A stretch of DNA of 64,000 nucleotides from Ifrita kowaldi (GCA_013398055.1 VZRS01001745.1:65581-129580); one strand, 5' to 3'. Shown: positions 37,201 to 50,300, counted from the stretch's first letter. Notes: generated from the letters alone by a model not told the origin. Translations and numbers: made by a program.

Positions 37201-38914
37201 CTTACCAGTGTGAATCAGTTCTCTGTCTCTGAGCAGCTGGAAATAGCAGCATGATTACAGGGAGAAAATACTGAAAATACCTATATAGCGTTTTTCCTGT
37301 GATAACGTTCAGATTTTTTTTGTTGACGGTAGAACTGATTAATTCTAAGCTGGTGTAAATCACATAAAAACCTGAGCCATATGCCAAAAGGAAATTCCTG
37401 AAGCCCTGGTCCTCTTTCTTGAGGCTGTATAGTGGCATGGGGATGAACTCTGTGCCCCCAGAGCAGTGCGACAGAAAGCGTGAGCCACAGGACAGACTTG
37501 GGAAACTACGGACAATTCCCAGTTCCGTTGTGATTTCAGGAAAGTAATTTAATGTAGTCTGTTTACCCATTCTCCGCTTGGAATAGGACAATAAGTTTTC
37601 ACAATCTGATTCAAGTAAAGTCTGTTACAAGCGTGTGTGGTGATCAGACTCACCAGTAGTGGCAGCCAAGCAGGAAAGCTGAGAACATTTACTGTTTCTT
37701 AGATGACTGCTTGGAGCACCCATATTCAATTCTAACGCCACTCATGTTCGTTTCTGAAACTGTACATACAAGTGCATTTTTGTATAAATAGAGGTGTAAA
37801 ATGGGCTGGAGAGCAACAGAACTCATTTTGAGGTTTGGTTTCTTTTCTGGTTTATGATAGGGAATTGAAAAGCTTGCTGTGCTCTTGTTGGTTTTTCCCT
37901 TGGTAGAACTTCTGGGAATGGTACCTTCCCCTCTTCTCTTTGTTAGAAATCTTTGCAGGATGAGAGAACAGAAGCTTGAGTTCATTTTATAATTTCTATT
38001 GAATTATTTTGACATAGTTTGTCTGGTACACGAATACAAGAGGAATGGAAAATTGACATTTCCTTACAAATCCTTCATAATTTGTTGTTTAAGTTTTACT
38101 TTTTGACCTCCTCGGTGCCAGCCTATCTGTTGCTTCTACAGTTGTCTGCAGTAGCAAATTGACATGTAGGTGTATGACATGTAAGGCATTCAGTTGCCAT
38201 TTATTTGTTTCAAAATCTCTCATGATCTTTCATTAAAGGGTTAATTAGAAAAGATCTGAATGTCTAATGAGTTCTATGTGATGAACAAACAGAGTTTACT
38301 ATGAAATTTGCCTTATAAAGGTAAATTTGGGGTTTGAAAGGATGACTTGAGCCATGCAGCAGATGTCCTGTGAAACCTGTGCTGCTGCTTACTTTGGTGC
38401 TAGGTCTTGGTTGTGTTTATATGCTGGGATATTTCATGTCAGGGCAGATACACTGCATAGCTTGATCTGTAAATGGCTTCTGCATTTTGCTGATTTGAGG
38501 ATACACTGCTGCTGCATCTTGGGTCTGTGAAATCTCTAAGGCATTGTACAGTGAACTGCTTTTGGATCTGTAATATCTGGTGAGCACACATGTCTGCAGG
38601 GACTTTGCCCTTCGTGTTTCTGGCAGGTAGCAAATGAACTGGATATATCAAATAGAGCAGTTCAGGAGCCTCAATCTTCATAGGATAAGTTATTTATTTT
38701 AATTGCTCTTGTTGTTTAATGAAGATCTTAACATAAAGGTATTTCCTTGGGTTTGGATCTATTTGAGCTGAAGACAAACAAGAGAATCTAGTAGTTCTAG
38801 TCTTACCCTACCATCTTGCCTGCCTTGGAGACAAAAAAGAGCAAGTAGCCCAGCTGAGAAATAAGTTTTGTGTCTTGTTGCTGCGCAGTGGGTACTTGGA
38901 GACACACAAGAATT
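31223..38914 (+). other. Probable BMPR2 intron 1, proximal part; no gene seen
   Basis: This is AT-rich non-coding sequence with homopolymer tracts. Open frames of up to 136 codons (34535-34945, plus) carry no recognisable domain or splice context. No promoter-like CpG island and no signal-peptide exon was found here. Confidence 0.55.
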
Positions 38915-39065
38915 GCAGAATCGTTGAGGTTGAGAGGACCTCTGAAGGTCGTCTTGTCCAACTCCTTGCTGAGGCAAGGTCACCTAGAGCCAGCTGCGTG
39001 GGACCATATCCAGATGGTTTTTGAATATCTCCAAGCATGGAGAAGGAGCTTTGGAACTGTTTCCA
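38915..39065 (-). mobile_element. CR1 non-LTR retrotransposon fragment
   Basis: The stretch reads, in plus orientation, gcagaatcgttgaggttgag, then a CCTCTGAAGGTCGTCTTGTCCA-like block, then ccagctgcgtgggaccatat, and tttttgaatatctccaagca. This is the order seen in reverse-complemented avian CR1 3' ends. The element is on the minus strand and 5'-truncated. The right end is approximate, as similarity fades around 39045-39065. Confidence 0.85.
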
Positions 39066-42000
39066 GCTAAGCTGCTACAGTGTTAGTGGCTGCCCTCAAA
39101 CGTTTCAGGTGCACAGCTCCCAAGGGACAGGGAGATTTGTTTCAGTTCTGAATACTGAATGAACCCTGCATACCTGTTGGCTCCCATGATGACTGAAAAC
39201 TGACATACAACATCATCTGTGTGGAACATGTGTAAATCCAAATGAGCAATGGTATTTTACCTTGAAGAGTAAGATTTCTCTTGAAATAGGTCAACTTTTA
39301 AAGAGGCACTCCAGCACTTTTGTGTGTTTTTTGTAGTGGTATTTCATAGTACTTCTTTTGGGCAAGTTTTAAGGCATACAGCTTACTCACCTAGGCTAGA
39401 GGCTTCTTTCAAGACCTGACCTAGAAGTACTCCAGTATTAAAAGCTTTTAAACCAGCCTGGAAGAAGGAAATCCCAGAGCAGGAGTGGACTGAAGTCATG
39501 CACAGCAACTGAAGCAGCTCATCTGTTCTTTTGTTCTTCAAGATGGTTTCTGTACATCTGAATGCCCTACCCAATTTTCTTCGGCATTACAACTTCAGTG
39601 ATGAACATAAAGAGGCCATAGAGAAAAATAAAGTAGCTTTTGTTCCATGTCCCCTGTTCTCCAGATGTTCTGTGCCATCAGGGAAGGGGCAGGGGTCAGC
39701 AGAGTATTGCAGTGGGTACTGCTCCCACAGGGGCTGTGCTTCTCCAAGTTATAATCAAAGCAGGAATGTGCAGTGATCAGCATGAAAACTCTAGTTGTTG
39801 GATGAGTAAACTTTATTTTTTGTTGGAAAAGTTTCCCACTGAGATCATCTGACATTAAATTGTGTCAAGTTAACTTGTATTTTTATTACTTTGTAAGAAA
39901 ATTGATAAACACTCAGGTTACTAGCTCTGTGTATTTTCTCATGCCTGCTCCATGCTCCCCTCTGCAGGTATTCTTATAGGGCAGTACAATCTTTTTGAAT
40001 CAGAAAAGCCTGTGGTAGTTACTTTTATTGTCTGTAGTACATGTATGGTTGGACAGCATCCGGCATGACAGTTAACAACTTCTCTTTTTTCGAGTATCTT
40101 CTCTTATTCTTACCTCTCAACCTTGATCCTAAGAGTTTTATAGAAAGATTGAGAGACCTGAAAAGTAAGCAGTTAGAACTGTCTCACTCTGTGGAGCACA
40201 GACATGATACATGCCATTATTTTTTTCTGAGTCCAAGGCAAACTCAAAAGGTTTTGGTTTGTTTTGGTCTTTTTTCTTCTTCTAATTAGTTCATATGCTA
40301 GAAGATTTTTTTTTAACCTACTGAGGTATTACTAAAGTGGTCTTTCCTGGAATTACTTTTTTTAAATAAGGAAACCAGATTCATGTGGCTGTTCCATAAA
40401 TTATGTTCTTTCAAATTTATTTTTCACAATAAAGGCAAGTTATGAAAAGGCTTATCTTGCAGCAATTTGAGCATTTTGTAAACAACCATATCTTGGATGG
40501 CCTTAGCCCCACTGAGCTATCACATGCCAACAAGTTTTAAAAGCTTTGTACTGTCCCTCAGAGCAGATACGTCCTATTTCACAAGGCTGTATACTTCTGT
40601 CTCATTCTCTCTAGAAAATCGTAATTCTGTGATAGATTTTTATTCTTTGAATTTTCAGAAAGTTAGTCAGATCCAGTTCCCTTATGGCAATGGGATCCTG
40701 TCCTTTCATACGTTGTTTCTTGGCCAGTCCCATGTCATGGAGCAGAGGCTGCAGGGCAGATGCTTCACGCCTGGCATACTCAGCTGTTCTGAGAATAAAA
40801 CTACAGCGCGCAACTGGCAGGTTCTGCTGGAGGCAGCATGTGCTGGCTGTTAATGTGTGACCTTTTTGTACTCAGTAACTTGACTAACTCTGCTCATGGA
40901 GATTTAAAAAAGCATGGATATGAAATTTAGGCAAGTAACTTTCTGAATATCAAGTAAGTCGCTGCTTCATGATAAATGTGTTTATCATTGCAAAACTCTA
41001 GTACCAGATGTAAAGTGTTAATAGTGCACTGACCAGAGTTCAGAGAGGTGGGTGAGCAGCATGGACTGCCAGCCCGGTTCTTGGAGAGTGTGGAGCTGTA
41101 AGTGATTGAATTACACTGGCTTAAGAAGTTCCTGTCTCCTCAGCTGAGAGTTTTACCCCCACTGAGCTGACATGAAGCTCAACTGATCACACATGCCCTA
41201 CCAGACCAGTAGAAAAATCAGCTAAGTGTGCTATTTTAGTTACTGCTGCTACAGAATAAACTGGGAAACACTGACAGAATGCTGGCCTGAATAGTGCAGC
41301 AATTTATGGTTGTCTCAGCATAAAAGAATTATGAATTCTGGCTCCTTAATGAATAGTAACAGCCTTAAAAGTGAGACACATGTATCCATGTCTCCTGGTT
41401 TTTCTCTTTCTTACCCAGTCACCCGCACTAGTGACACAGTGAAGCAGTGTTTTTGCAGTATGTCTGCCTTGCTGAAACACAGCTTCTTTGGGGCCAGTGC
41501 TGAAGAATGATCAAATAAATAAACCATCTGTGAGGAGATATTTTATACAGTACCTTTAATAATTTACAGTTACATATGCTTTAATTTTACTTTAAGTTCA
41601 AAATCTGTTTTTCCCAAAAGACCCATCTAATTCGTCTTGCATGTTTTTGCTGCCAGTGCTTTGATGGGAGTTGAAGAACTGGATGAAATCTAGTTGTTGA
41701 AATATGTAGTACAAATTCTTACTGTGATTGGATGTTTGCTGACTTGTACTTCTGAATAGTATCTAAGTGCCTTGTAGTTACACATCTAGCTTTCCATGCA
41801 TTTTATAAAACCAGTAACGGAAGAATGAAAATATTCTGAATAGAGTCACTACAAATGTAGGATTTATTTATCTTAAACTTGATGCCTTTCTGAAGAATTT
41901 GTTGTTTGACTGTTTTTACTCTTCCTAGAGAAAAGATGACAGAGGCAGTTAAAACATTAATGAGTTAAGGTACTACATTTTTGGAGTTTGGTGATGAAAT

Positions 42001-42704
42001 AATTGTGTAAAAATCAGTATACTTTTTGTGGGTGGCTTTGGTTTTTTCTTAATGAAAAAAAAAACCACAAAAACTTTTTCAGGTGATAGGGAGTATTTAT
42101 TTCTGAACTCTTTTTGTATGTTTTATGATGTTCCTGCTAGGCATTTTGCGGGGAGAATTTATGTGCTGCATTGCTCCTGTTTACAGGCAGTGTTTCCCAG
42201 AGCTGCTGGTCAGTTATATGGGTTTTACTCTGTTGTTAGTATTGTTGTGGTTGGTCATTAGTGCAGTTGTGTGAAAGAGCCCAAACTGATCAGCTGCTGA
42301 GAAAAAGGCAGTAAGTAGCAGTACAGAGGCTGAGTTAACACGGAGAAAAAAGAGATAGGTAAATAGCAGAAAGTGGGAAAAACCCTCTGGATTTGGTAGG
42401 CACTGGGTTGGATGGCAGTCTGAAAAAGACCATCTTGGTTTAGGATCTGGAAACAATTAAGTAGCACGTGTGGTCATTGAAGAAAACAGCAAACAATCGT
42501 GTAACTGAGGGTCGAGGACGAGCAATGCAGATGATGGCAGATTATGCAATGAAAGTTTTATTCTGCACCTTTGAACTTCAAACATTGGCACATGCACCTT
42601 CTGACATCTGCTGAGGTGTTTTTGCCCTCTGTGTGAAAGAAACTTCAGGATAGACCTCATTTTTTATTTCTGACTGTGGGAGCACAGTTTAAAGAACGTA
42701 TCAC
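39066..42704 (+). other. BMPR2 intron 1, last part before exon 2; no gene seen
   Basis: This AT-rich stretch leads to the exon 2 acceptor. Short open frames (up to 118 codons at 40497-40853) are unrecognisable. An A-run near 42055-42064 is the only low-complexity feature noted. Confidence 0.7.
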
Positions 42705-42737
42705 TGACAAAAATGATTTTTCTTTCTTTGGCTAAAG
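42705..42737 (+). promoter_or_regulatory. BMPR2: BMPR2 exon 2 splice acceptor region
   Basis: CTGAC at 42705-42709 matches the vertebrate branch-point consensus, with its A at 42708. The T-rich stretch ttttctttcttt follows, and AG at 42736-42737 closes the intron. The spacing of 29 bases from branch A to the exon is normal. The acceptor base before AG is A (aag), less common than cag. The branch assignment is inference; the AG is fixed by the reading frame and exon homology. Confidence 0.75.
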
Positions 42738-42911
42738 CTACACAGAGTGAGGAGCGGCTGTGTGCATTTAAAGACCCATATCAGCAGGACCATGGAATCA
42801 GCGAGAGCCGAATCTCCCAGGAGAATGGCACAATTTTGTGCATGAAAGGTAGTACCTGCTATGGGCTTTGGGAAAAAACACGAGAAGGAGACATACATCT
42901 TGTAAAACAAG
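42738..42911 (+). CDS. BMPR2: BMPR2 exon 2 (first part of the ligand-binding ectodomain)
   Basis: This exon encodes the N-terminal half of the extracellular domain of the type II BMP receptor, a plasma-membrane serine/threonine kinase that binds BMP ligands and phosphorylates type I receptors. It is recognised by near-identity to vertebrate BMPR2 around LCAFKDPYQQD, ESRIS, ENGTILC and STCYGLWEK. The 174 bases give 2 bases of a split Ala codon, 57 whole codons and 1 base of a split Gly codon (phase 1 at both ends), matching the known exon 2 boundaries. Three ectodomain cysteines (whole-codon positions 8, 34, 40) and one sequon (N29-G-T) are present. The acceptor is ...gctaaag|ct behind a T-rich tract, with a CTGAC branch-like motif at 42705-42709. 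The donor is caag|gtatgt. Compared with my recollection of the human exon (171 bases) it carries one extra codon, in the KTREGD stretch. What is seen is an intact exon; the gene assignment is very secure. Confidence 0.97.
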
Positions 42912-44178
42912 GTATGTAACAGTTCCGTTTTAGTGTAGTAGTTTTGCTACTTACTTCACTTCTTTCTGATCCAGCCAGCTGATACAAAGCTGCACAGCTG
43001 CAAAACTAGACTTCTTGCACATTGTAAAAATGCATCATTTTAAACTTCTCATTTAACAATTTTAAATGTGAACAGAAAGTTTGTTTGAAATTAATGACTT
43101 CTAAAAGAGACCAAAGACATCAATGCACAATTGAAAGAAAAAGCATTCAAATTTCTTGTCACTTAGGATGTCCAGAGGAAGATGGCTTGAATTTCAGTAT
43201 ATGTATTGATGTCATGATAAATTTAACAGTAAGTGTCTTATTAAGTAAAAAGTGTATATTCGTATCGATTGGATGTTTGTTTACAAAGGAACTTGCAGCT
43301 GTAGTTCACTGTAATTCAGTGCTGTTCTGTGGGCAGAGTGAAGGTAGGAGGGGTGAAGGGCCTTGCAGTTTCTGGAGACATGTTTTGATTACTATTCTCA
43401 GGCACTCTGCTCTTTTTTACTTGCATGCAAGTTAATGCAGTATAAGGCTGAATGAAAATGCAGCTGGTATTTACAAACAGCCTGTGGAGTTGTAGTCCAT
43501 GATTCCTGTTTGATCTGGCAATCTGCTGAAAGGAGCAGTCTGACTGCTCACCTCTGCCCCACTGCTGCCTCTTTCCCTTCCAGGTATTTGTGGATAAATG
43601 ACATTTAACTGCTGTTGACCATAGTTGGGAAGGAACAGTTGCTGCAGGGACAAAGGGCCTGGTATTAACCAGGCAGTAAGTTGTGATCCTGTAGAAAAGT
43701 CCAGTGATGTTGACAATGAGGAAGGGCAGAATTTTGAAAATTATGCAAGAAGCATCAAACTATAGATGCAGTCTTGTGGCCTAAGGAAGGGACTCAGTCT
43801 CAATTCATCTAGACTGTGGCCCACAGAGTAGTGATATTGTCTGTGGTATCAGAGAGAGGGGAATGGCATACTTCTGCTGAGAAGGCTCAGGAATTCAGGT
43901 TTTATCACATTAAGGCAACAGCTGGACGCCTCTGATGCTGGCCTTCACCCCTGCCCACATTTCCTTCTCCTTGGCTATGGGGAGTTCTAAAATAAGTTCT
44001 TCAGGTTTTGGTTGTGGTAGTAAAGTCAGACAAGCAAATTATGATAACTGTTTTTACCACACTCTGTAATGTTTAATTGGGTAATGTATTGATATCTGTA
44101 GGTGTGTTTATCCAGTCAGCAGAACTAATTTTATGCTTACTTTAAAAAAAAAAATCTGCAATTTGCTTCTTTTTACAG
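42912..44178 (+). other. BMPR2: BMPR2 intron 2
   Basis: This 1267-base intron runs from gtatgt to ttacag and joins the two ectodomain exons in phase 1. Short open frames inside it have no resemblance to known proteins. An A11 run (44144-44154) sits between a branch-like CTTAC (about 44136-44140) and the polypyrimidine tract of the exon 3 acceptor. Nothing else is recognisable. Confidence 0.95.
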
Positions 44179-44358
44179 GTTGCTGGTCTCATATAGGAGA
44201 CCCCCAGGAGTGTCACTTTGAAGAGTGTATAGTCACAACCACCCCTTCTTTGATTCAGAATGGAACATACCGCTTCTGCTGCTGTAGTACGGACTTGTGT
44301 AATGTCAACTTCACAGAAAACTTCCCGCCTCCTGACCCTACTGATACAACACCTTACA
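44179..44358 (+). CDS. BMPR2: BMPR2 exon 3 (second part of the ligand-binding ectodomain)
   Basis: This exon completes the cysteine-rich three-finger ectodomain of BMPR2. It opens with gt, finishing the Gly codon begun in exon 2, runs for 59 codons and ends with the first base of a Ser codon, so it is phase 1 at both ends. Key features are CWSHIGDPQEC, the CCCSTDLC motif typical of activin/BMP type II receptors, seven cysteines (positions 1, 11, 16, 33, 34, 35, 40) and two sequons (N27-G-T, N43-F-T). Added to exon 2 this makes the ten cysteines expected for the fold. The acceptor is a clean cttctttttacag and the donor is ttaca|gtaagt. The exon is 180 bases against the 171 I recall for human, the difference being three residues (PTD) in the juxtamembrane PPPDPTDTTPY linker. 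The transmembrane segment that should follow lies in exon 4, which I do not find in this window. Confidence 0.97.
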
Positions 44359-47300
44359 GTAAGTCAGATATCTTTGTCATTTCATGGTGTAAAGATTTTA
44401 GGGAAAGAGCCTTCTTTTGTGGTACTGTTAAATGTGAAACCTGAGACCTTTCTATTTTTATGCCACGGAGATGGCAAACAGAACAGAACTTTCCCTTATG
44501 AAGTTTGTCATACTCCATACTCCAAGTTTGTCATGTTCCACATTGCTCCACAAAGGACGAGCTGAAACACTTACGGAGAGGACTGTTTGTATAGGCAACT
44601 GCTGAATACAGATTCTGTTTTCCAAAATGGGCTCTAATCTTGTGTGTTTTGCTATCTGGATGCCCAACTTCATAAGCCTGTGGAGGTGTTCAGAAGGATT
44701 CATGACTTCTGTTGAAAACAGGCCAATGGTTTCATTAACACCACGGTACCTTTGGAAAGTCTGGCCTGTCTGTTCAGTCATGAATCACAGGTAGTTTTGA
44801 GTGGTAGAACCAGTCTTGTATCAGACTGCTGAGATTCTCTCCAACAGTCTCTGAAATCTGACTTCTTTCTTGTGCATATCTGTGGTAAGGATTAACTTTG
44901 ACATAATGTTCAAAGAGCACTGGTTTGAGCACTGTAAGTGTCTGTTAAGTTATTTGTTATAAAATCAACCTAACATATGGATCCAAATCAAGGGATCAGA
45001 CCCCTTAACGTGTCATGACAGAAATAAGATCCTAACTATCAGGCATGCTGTTATGCTGTGTTCCAAGAGTTGAGGTCCTGTAAAGAAGCTGAGTTAGTGA
45101 CCTAATCTAAACATTTGGATAGCCTTTTCTAAATAAGAATTGTGAAAGGGAAGTTGAATAAAGTTAGGTATGTAAATGGAGGCACAACTGTTCTGTATGT
45201 CAAGAGTTCTTTATCAATGGAAAGTATTTTGTGAAATGAAGATGTCTAATTGGATAGCATTTACAGCTGTAGAGTGCAAAAAGAATAGTTTGCATTTAGG
45301 AATGATAGTATTTGAATCAATTTGAAGATACTGATACTTTAATCACTGGTGCTTTCAAAAAAGGCTGTAGGCTCTAGTATTTGTAAGGAAGTTTGATCAA
45401 AATGAGGGCTTGGCATAATAAAAAACAGCAGTCTTGAACCTGGGAAGCCTGTACAATATGAATGGGTAAAGAAAGTTGGTAAAACATGCTGCCTTTTGGT
45501 TGACAGTACTGTTTGTAGAACCAATAAACAATCACCATTTGGAATCAGTGTCTCAGCACTGTGCAGTGCAGAACAGACTCTGCTTGACTTTGGTAAGAGT
45601 CATAAGGTTGGGCTCCCTAAATGTGACTGGAGTTAGTGTTGTGCAGGGAAATTAGACAGGAGGAAAAACAGGTGTAAAGATAATTCCTTGTTCCTTTCTG
45701 TCCCCCCAAAACAGGAAGACCAGGCTCCTACAAAATGACTTGTGCTTCTTCTTCTCCAAGGATAAAAATTACAAGCTGAATTAATTCAGTTGTTGAGTGA
45801 TAAGATCTCGAAATAATTTTAAATGAAATTTTTAATACTGAAAGATCTATCTTGACTTGCAAAGCGAGGAGGGGGGCAATTAAATCTGTAACACAGTCCT
45901 TAATTCAGCCAGCTGTAATTGAGTGCTGCAGCGTACATTTCTACTGACTCAAACTGTTTTGTGTTATTGTGTCACCTTCCATTTTCATAATAGGCAAATT
46001 TGGCTTTAGGCATAAGCACAAGCAAAGTAGGTTGCTTCCAAGCACAGTTGTCTGTCTGCTTTGACTGGGTTAAGAGATGGAGGTGGGCCGTTCCAGCAGC
46101 AAGGATGGCCTCATTTGCCACTCTGGTGTTTTATTTGTAAAGCTCTACCATTGCTGCATCTGACAGAGATGGAGCTGCTCCTGGCTGTTTATCCAGCACA
46201 CTGGTAGCACCCTGGAGGTACAGGATACTCGAGGAAGCTGGAGGGGTGAAAAAGCAGGGAGGCTGTAGCACACGGACCCCTGCAATGTTGCTGACCCCAT
46301 TCCAAGTGGTGGCGTGTTCATGGTCTCTCACCTCCTTCCAGAACCCATTTTGGTGCTGTCAGATGATATTTTGGCACCTCAACATTAAGTACAGAATTCT
46401 TGCTTTGCAAGGTTGATTTTTATGGAATTGTTGGGAAGCTTTGTATTAGCTACTAGATACCTTCCTTGGGCACTCTTCCAGCCTTTCTGTTACAGTTGTC
46501 AGAATGCTGTAAGGGCATTAGCAGGGTTAGCTGCACAGGCTGTGGCAATCTGTGTTTTACCATACCTTTTAGATTATTAAACTGAACAGGTCACAGTCAC
46601 ATAGGAAATCTTCTGCAGAAGGTTATTTCACTATAGCCTGTGAACTGTAAGAGCACTATTTTTCATCTAAATTTTTGACAAATAGTTCTTGAATGGCCCA
46701 GAGTAGGGTATATGACCTCCTAGAACTGTGCTTATGATCCTGAAAATTTCGAAGTGGAGGTGGCTAGTGTACAATTACATGAAGCTTGATGAATTCAGCC
46801 AACAATTGACTAAGTATTTTTAAATGTTTTTCTTCTCATTTCCAGTAAAATCATACAGAATAAAAAGTTCCTGGAAGGAAGTAGAAATTCAATTCTAGTT
46901 TAAAAACTAACGGAACCTGAAGACCTTGCTGATGACCCTAATAAATTTAAAGCTTAATTTTTAAGGAAAATTGCAGTTGTTCTTTTAAACATGTTTCCTT
47001 GCAGCTCTATGAAGGATCTGTGGAAACAACAGAATACTGTTAGGCCCTTGAGCTAAATCCATCCAGAAAAATAATGGAGGAATAAAACAATTACTTTATA
47101 CAATCTTTTGGTTGCAATTTTTCTATGATACTTAACAGTGGTGTGTTGAAAGATGTAGCTAGACTATAAATGATTCAAGAAGACAAAAAGTAAGTTAAGA
47201 TCTTAATACATGTTAGATATATCAAATTATCATTGTCATAACATATAGCAATTAGAAAAATTAAGTGTGATATTTGAGATAATGTCAGTGTTGTTTTTAG

Positions 47301-50300
47301 GATGTCAAAACATTTATCTTGCAACTGTATCTCTGTAGAACAGAACAGCTTGCTTCTTTTTTTTTTTTTAATTCATATTTTATCAGGGTATAAATACATG
47401 TAATCCATCCTGTCTTGTAAAAAAACTCCTATAAAAATGAAAAATAAGATTGAGGACAAACAGGTTCTTGAAGCCTTAAATTTAATCCTTACTGCTTCTT
47501 AATGTGCAGCTGGTAATTTAAAACAATCATACATCTGAGTAGTCATAATATTCATCTCTTCTATTTTAAAGATAATCCAGGCAAATTTGAGTAGCTGTTG
47601 GTTGCTAATCCCTCCAGCTGGAATTTTGCAAATGCTGTAGGATGGGTTATAGTGTAGAACCCACAGTCTGGAGGTATTAAAAATGCAGCGATTAAGATAG
47701 CTGTTTCCTGATGCCAGGAGAAGTAGTAGCTGGAGAATGGTGTTTATTGCTGATCTCAAGATTTGCCTGCAGAGTTTGGAGCTACTCAAATGCAGAAATT
47801 CAGAAACAACCACTCATCATCAATCTTTAACTTGCACTTTTGAGGAAAGATATACTTTCTTCTTCTGTGATAAATCGCTCATGGATGGAGTTAGTATTCT
47901 TTCATTTTATATTTTCACAAAAAATTGACCAAAAATATTCCATGTTAACTTCAGCCAGTATACTCATATACCCCTTAACCCTATCTAAAAAGGGCCAACT
48001 ATGGCTTCCTGGGTCAGTGTTTTGAGATGTGTTCACTTCATTGAGTTTGTCAAATACTTAGTTTGAGACTTGCTAAATATCTCCCTCTTATGACTACGGA
48101 ATGCTTCTTAAATTCTGAGACTGTTTTGAAGACAAATTCATTAGGTCCTCAATCATTCATAATAGCCAGTTAAATAGAAATTAAGTAGCTAAAGACTTAA
48201 ATGATCTCCCTTGTTGGTCATAGATATATTGCTGTAATGAAACATTCACGTTAAAATAACATCAAGATGAAAGAGCAATTTTTAATTATTTTTTTCCTCA
48301 AGGCTGCTTCCTGGCACTGCAAGTAAATTAATGTAGCAGCAACTGAGTGTTAAGAATACATTTTTGTATGACAGGCAATGTATTTGTGTGATATATGGAA
48401 AAAATCCCTGGCAGCAACAGCTGAGCAGTTACTGGTACATGTGGTTGAGAATTATATAGGGTTTTCATCTCATAACAGCAAATTGTGGCTGCAATTTTTA
48501 GAGGATTTAGGAAACTTCTGTTAAATAAGAGCACTGTGTTGTGGATATAAAGAGACCACCTCACACAGTGAAGAAATTTACTCTTTACTCTGAAACACTG
48601 ATAAACAGGCTTATCTTTCCAGTGTAACACCCTTGCCTTTCTTTGCCAGCCTTCTTGCTATGTATATAAAATATGTATGTAAAAGTCTTTCTTGAAGTGC
48701 TCATGGAATTGTGTGGAAACTTTGACAAAAAATACCATTAAAAAAAAAAGTAATTACTAATGTATGTGGCTGGGGCAGGTTAGTTATGGTAGTAAAAAGA
48801 CAGTTTTCATGTAACTATTGTTTTTGAGAGGCAGCAGTTAGGCTCATGTAGCTGTGGGCACGTGGCCCAATCTAAACTCCCACTGAAGCTAAATTAGATC
48901 ACGTTAGGCTAATTTTGGAAAGTTGCAACCCTGCTCGCTCTCAGTTGTCTTGAACTGCTTTTTCTGGAGAGCAGCATCTGATATTAATTTATAATTGAAA
49001 TGCATTTACTTTAGCTGGGTTGCAGCACCTGATCAGCTAAGTTTGTTGCTGATATTTAAGATGGTCTTTAATTTCTGATCTGCCTAATCTAAAAAATCAC
49101 TCTGTAAATAAACTTTTTCCTTCATGTGCATTATTCCTTTTGTTTTCAGGTGATTTAGATGTAAAGGGGAAATTACAAACCTTTGCAAGGTGGCAGATCT
49201 TGGGTTTTAAAAGATGAAGGTGCGACTGATCTACATAAGGAATAAGATAAGACTTGTACCCTTGAAATGATAGGGAGTCAGTCAGTGAGGCATCTCTTCA
49301 GTGAAGAGACAAGGCATTCTATGTCATTAATGTACCTTCACTACGTTATAAGGCAGGGAAGTAAATATTAAGACAGTAATTAAGGGCCTTAATATTTCTT
49401 TTAAAAAGACGTTTACTTTGAGACAGCTGAGCATTTGATGCCAGAGGATGGTAACTGTGCCTCTGAGGAAGTTACTTAGGGTGCTGTAGAAAATGAAGTT
49501 GCTGATCTGCTGAAGGAGATACAGGTGAATGTTTTGGAGATTTCTTATTATGTGTCTCTCTTAAAAGAGATTGTATATGGTGCAGCTAATAGAGGGGGAA
49601 ACAAAAAGTAGGGCTTTTTAAAAACAATTCTTTAATATACTGGCTTCATTATGAAATACTTGGATTTTTAGCCAGATGTTGACAAATGTATTTTCATGAA
49701 CCTTCAGTTGCCTTTCTTTCTGAAATTTAGTGCTTAGTGAGGGTTTTTTTGCTGTTTATTTGGTTACAGGAAATTAATTAAGTGCGGAGGGGGCTGTGAC
49801 ACTGGGTACACATTGCTACAAATGCTTAGTGATAAGGTTTTGGAAATGTGAGCTAATTAAGGCTGTGTCTTGTGTTGCAACTGAGGCTAAAGTGATGGTA
49901 TTGTGGATTACTGTAGGGGAGAAGGAGTAGAAGTGAAAGTTATTGCAGGAAGCACGGTATTAAAGCAATTGGAATAGAAGGTTATTTAGAAATTCAAGTG
50001 AAAGTCTTAAATGCTGTAGAATCAGTGGAATGTTTTGCAAGTCTCTCAAGATAACTGGTAATGCTTATCGAGTAACTTCAGTTCAGTTTCCCATTAAAAC
50101 TGAATCTATCAAAAGCAGAATCTCTTAAAGATTGTTGGTAGCAGCACTTACTGTTTTAACTTCTAAGACATTATAGTCTCCTGAGATTAAATTTGAATCT
50201 TTACTGAATTTAAAAGTAAAGCTTTGATGTGAAATTGGAGTCTTGCATATGAAATGTTAGCTGTGAAAGCAAAACCTCCTTAGGCAGAAAACTCTGTGTA

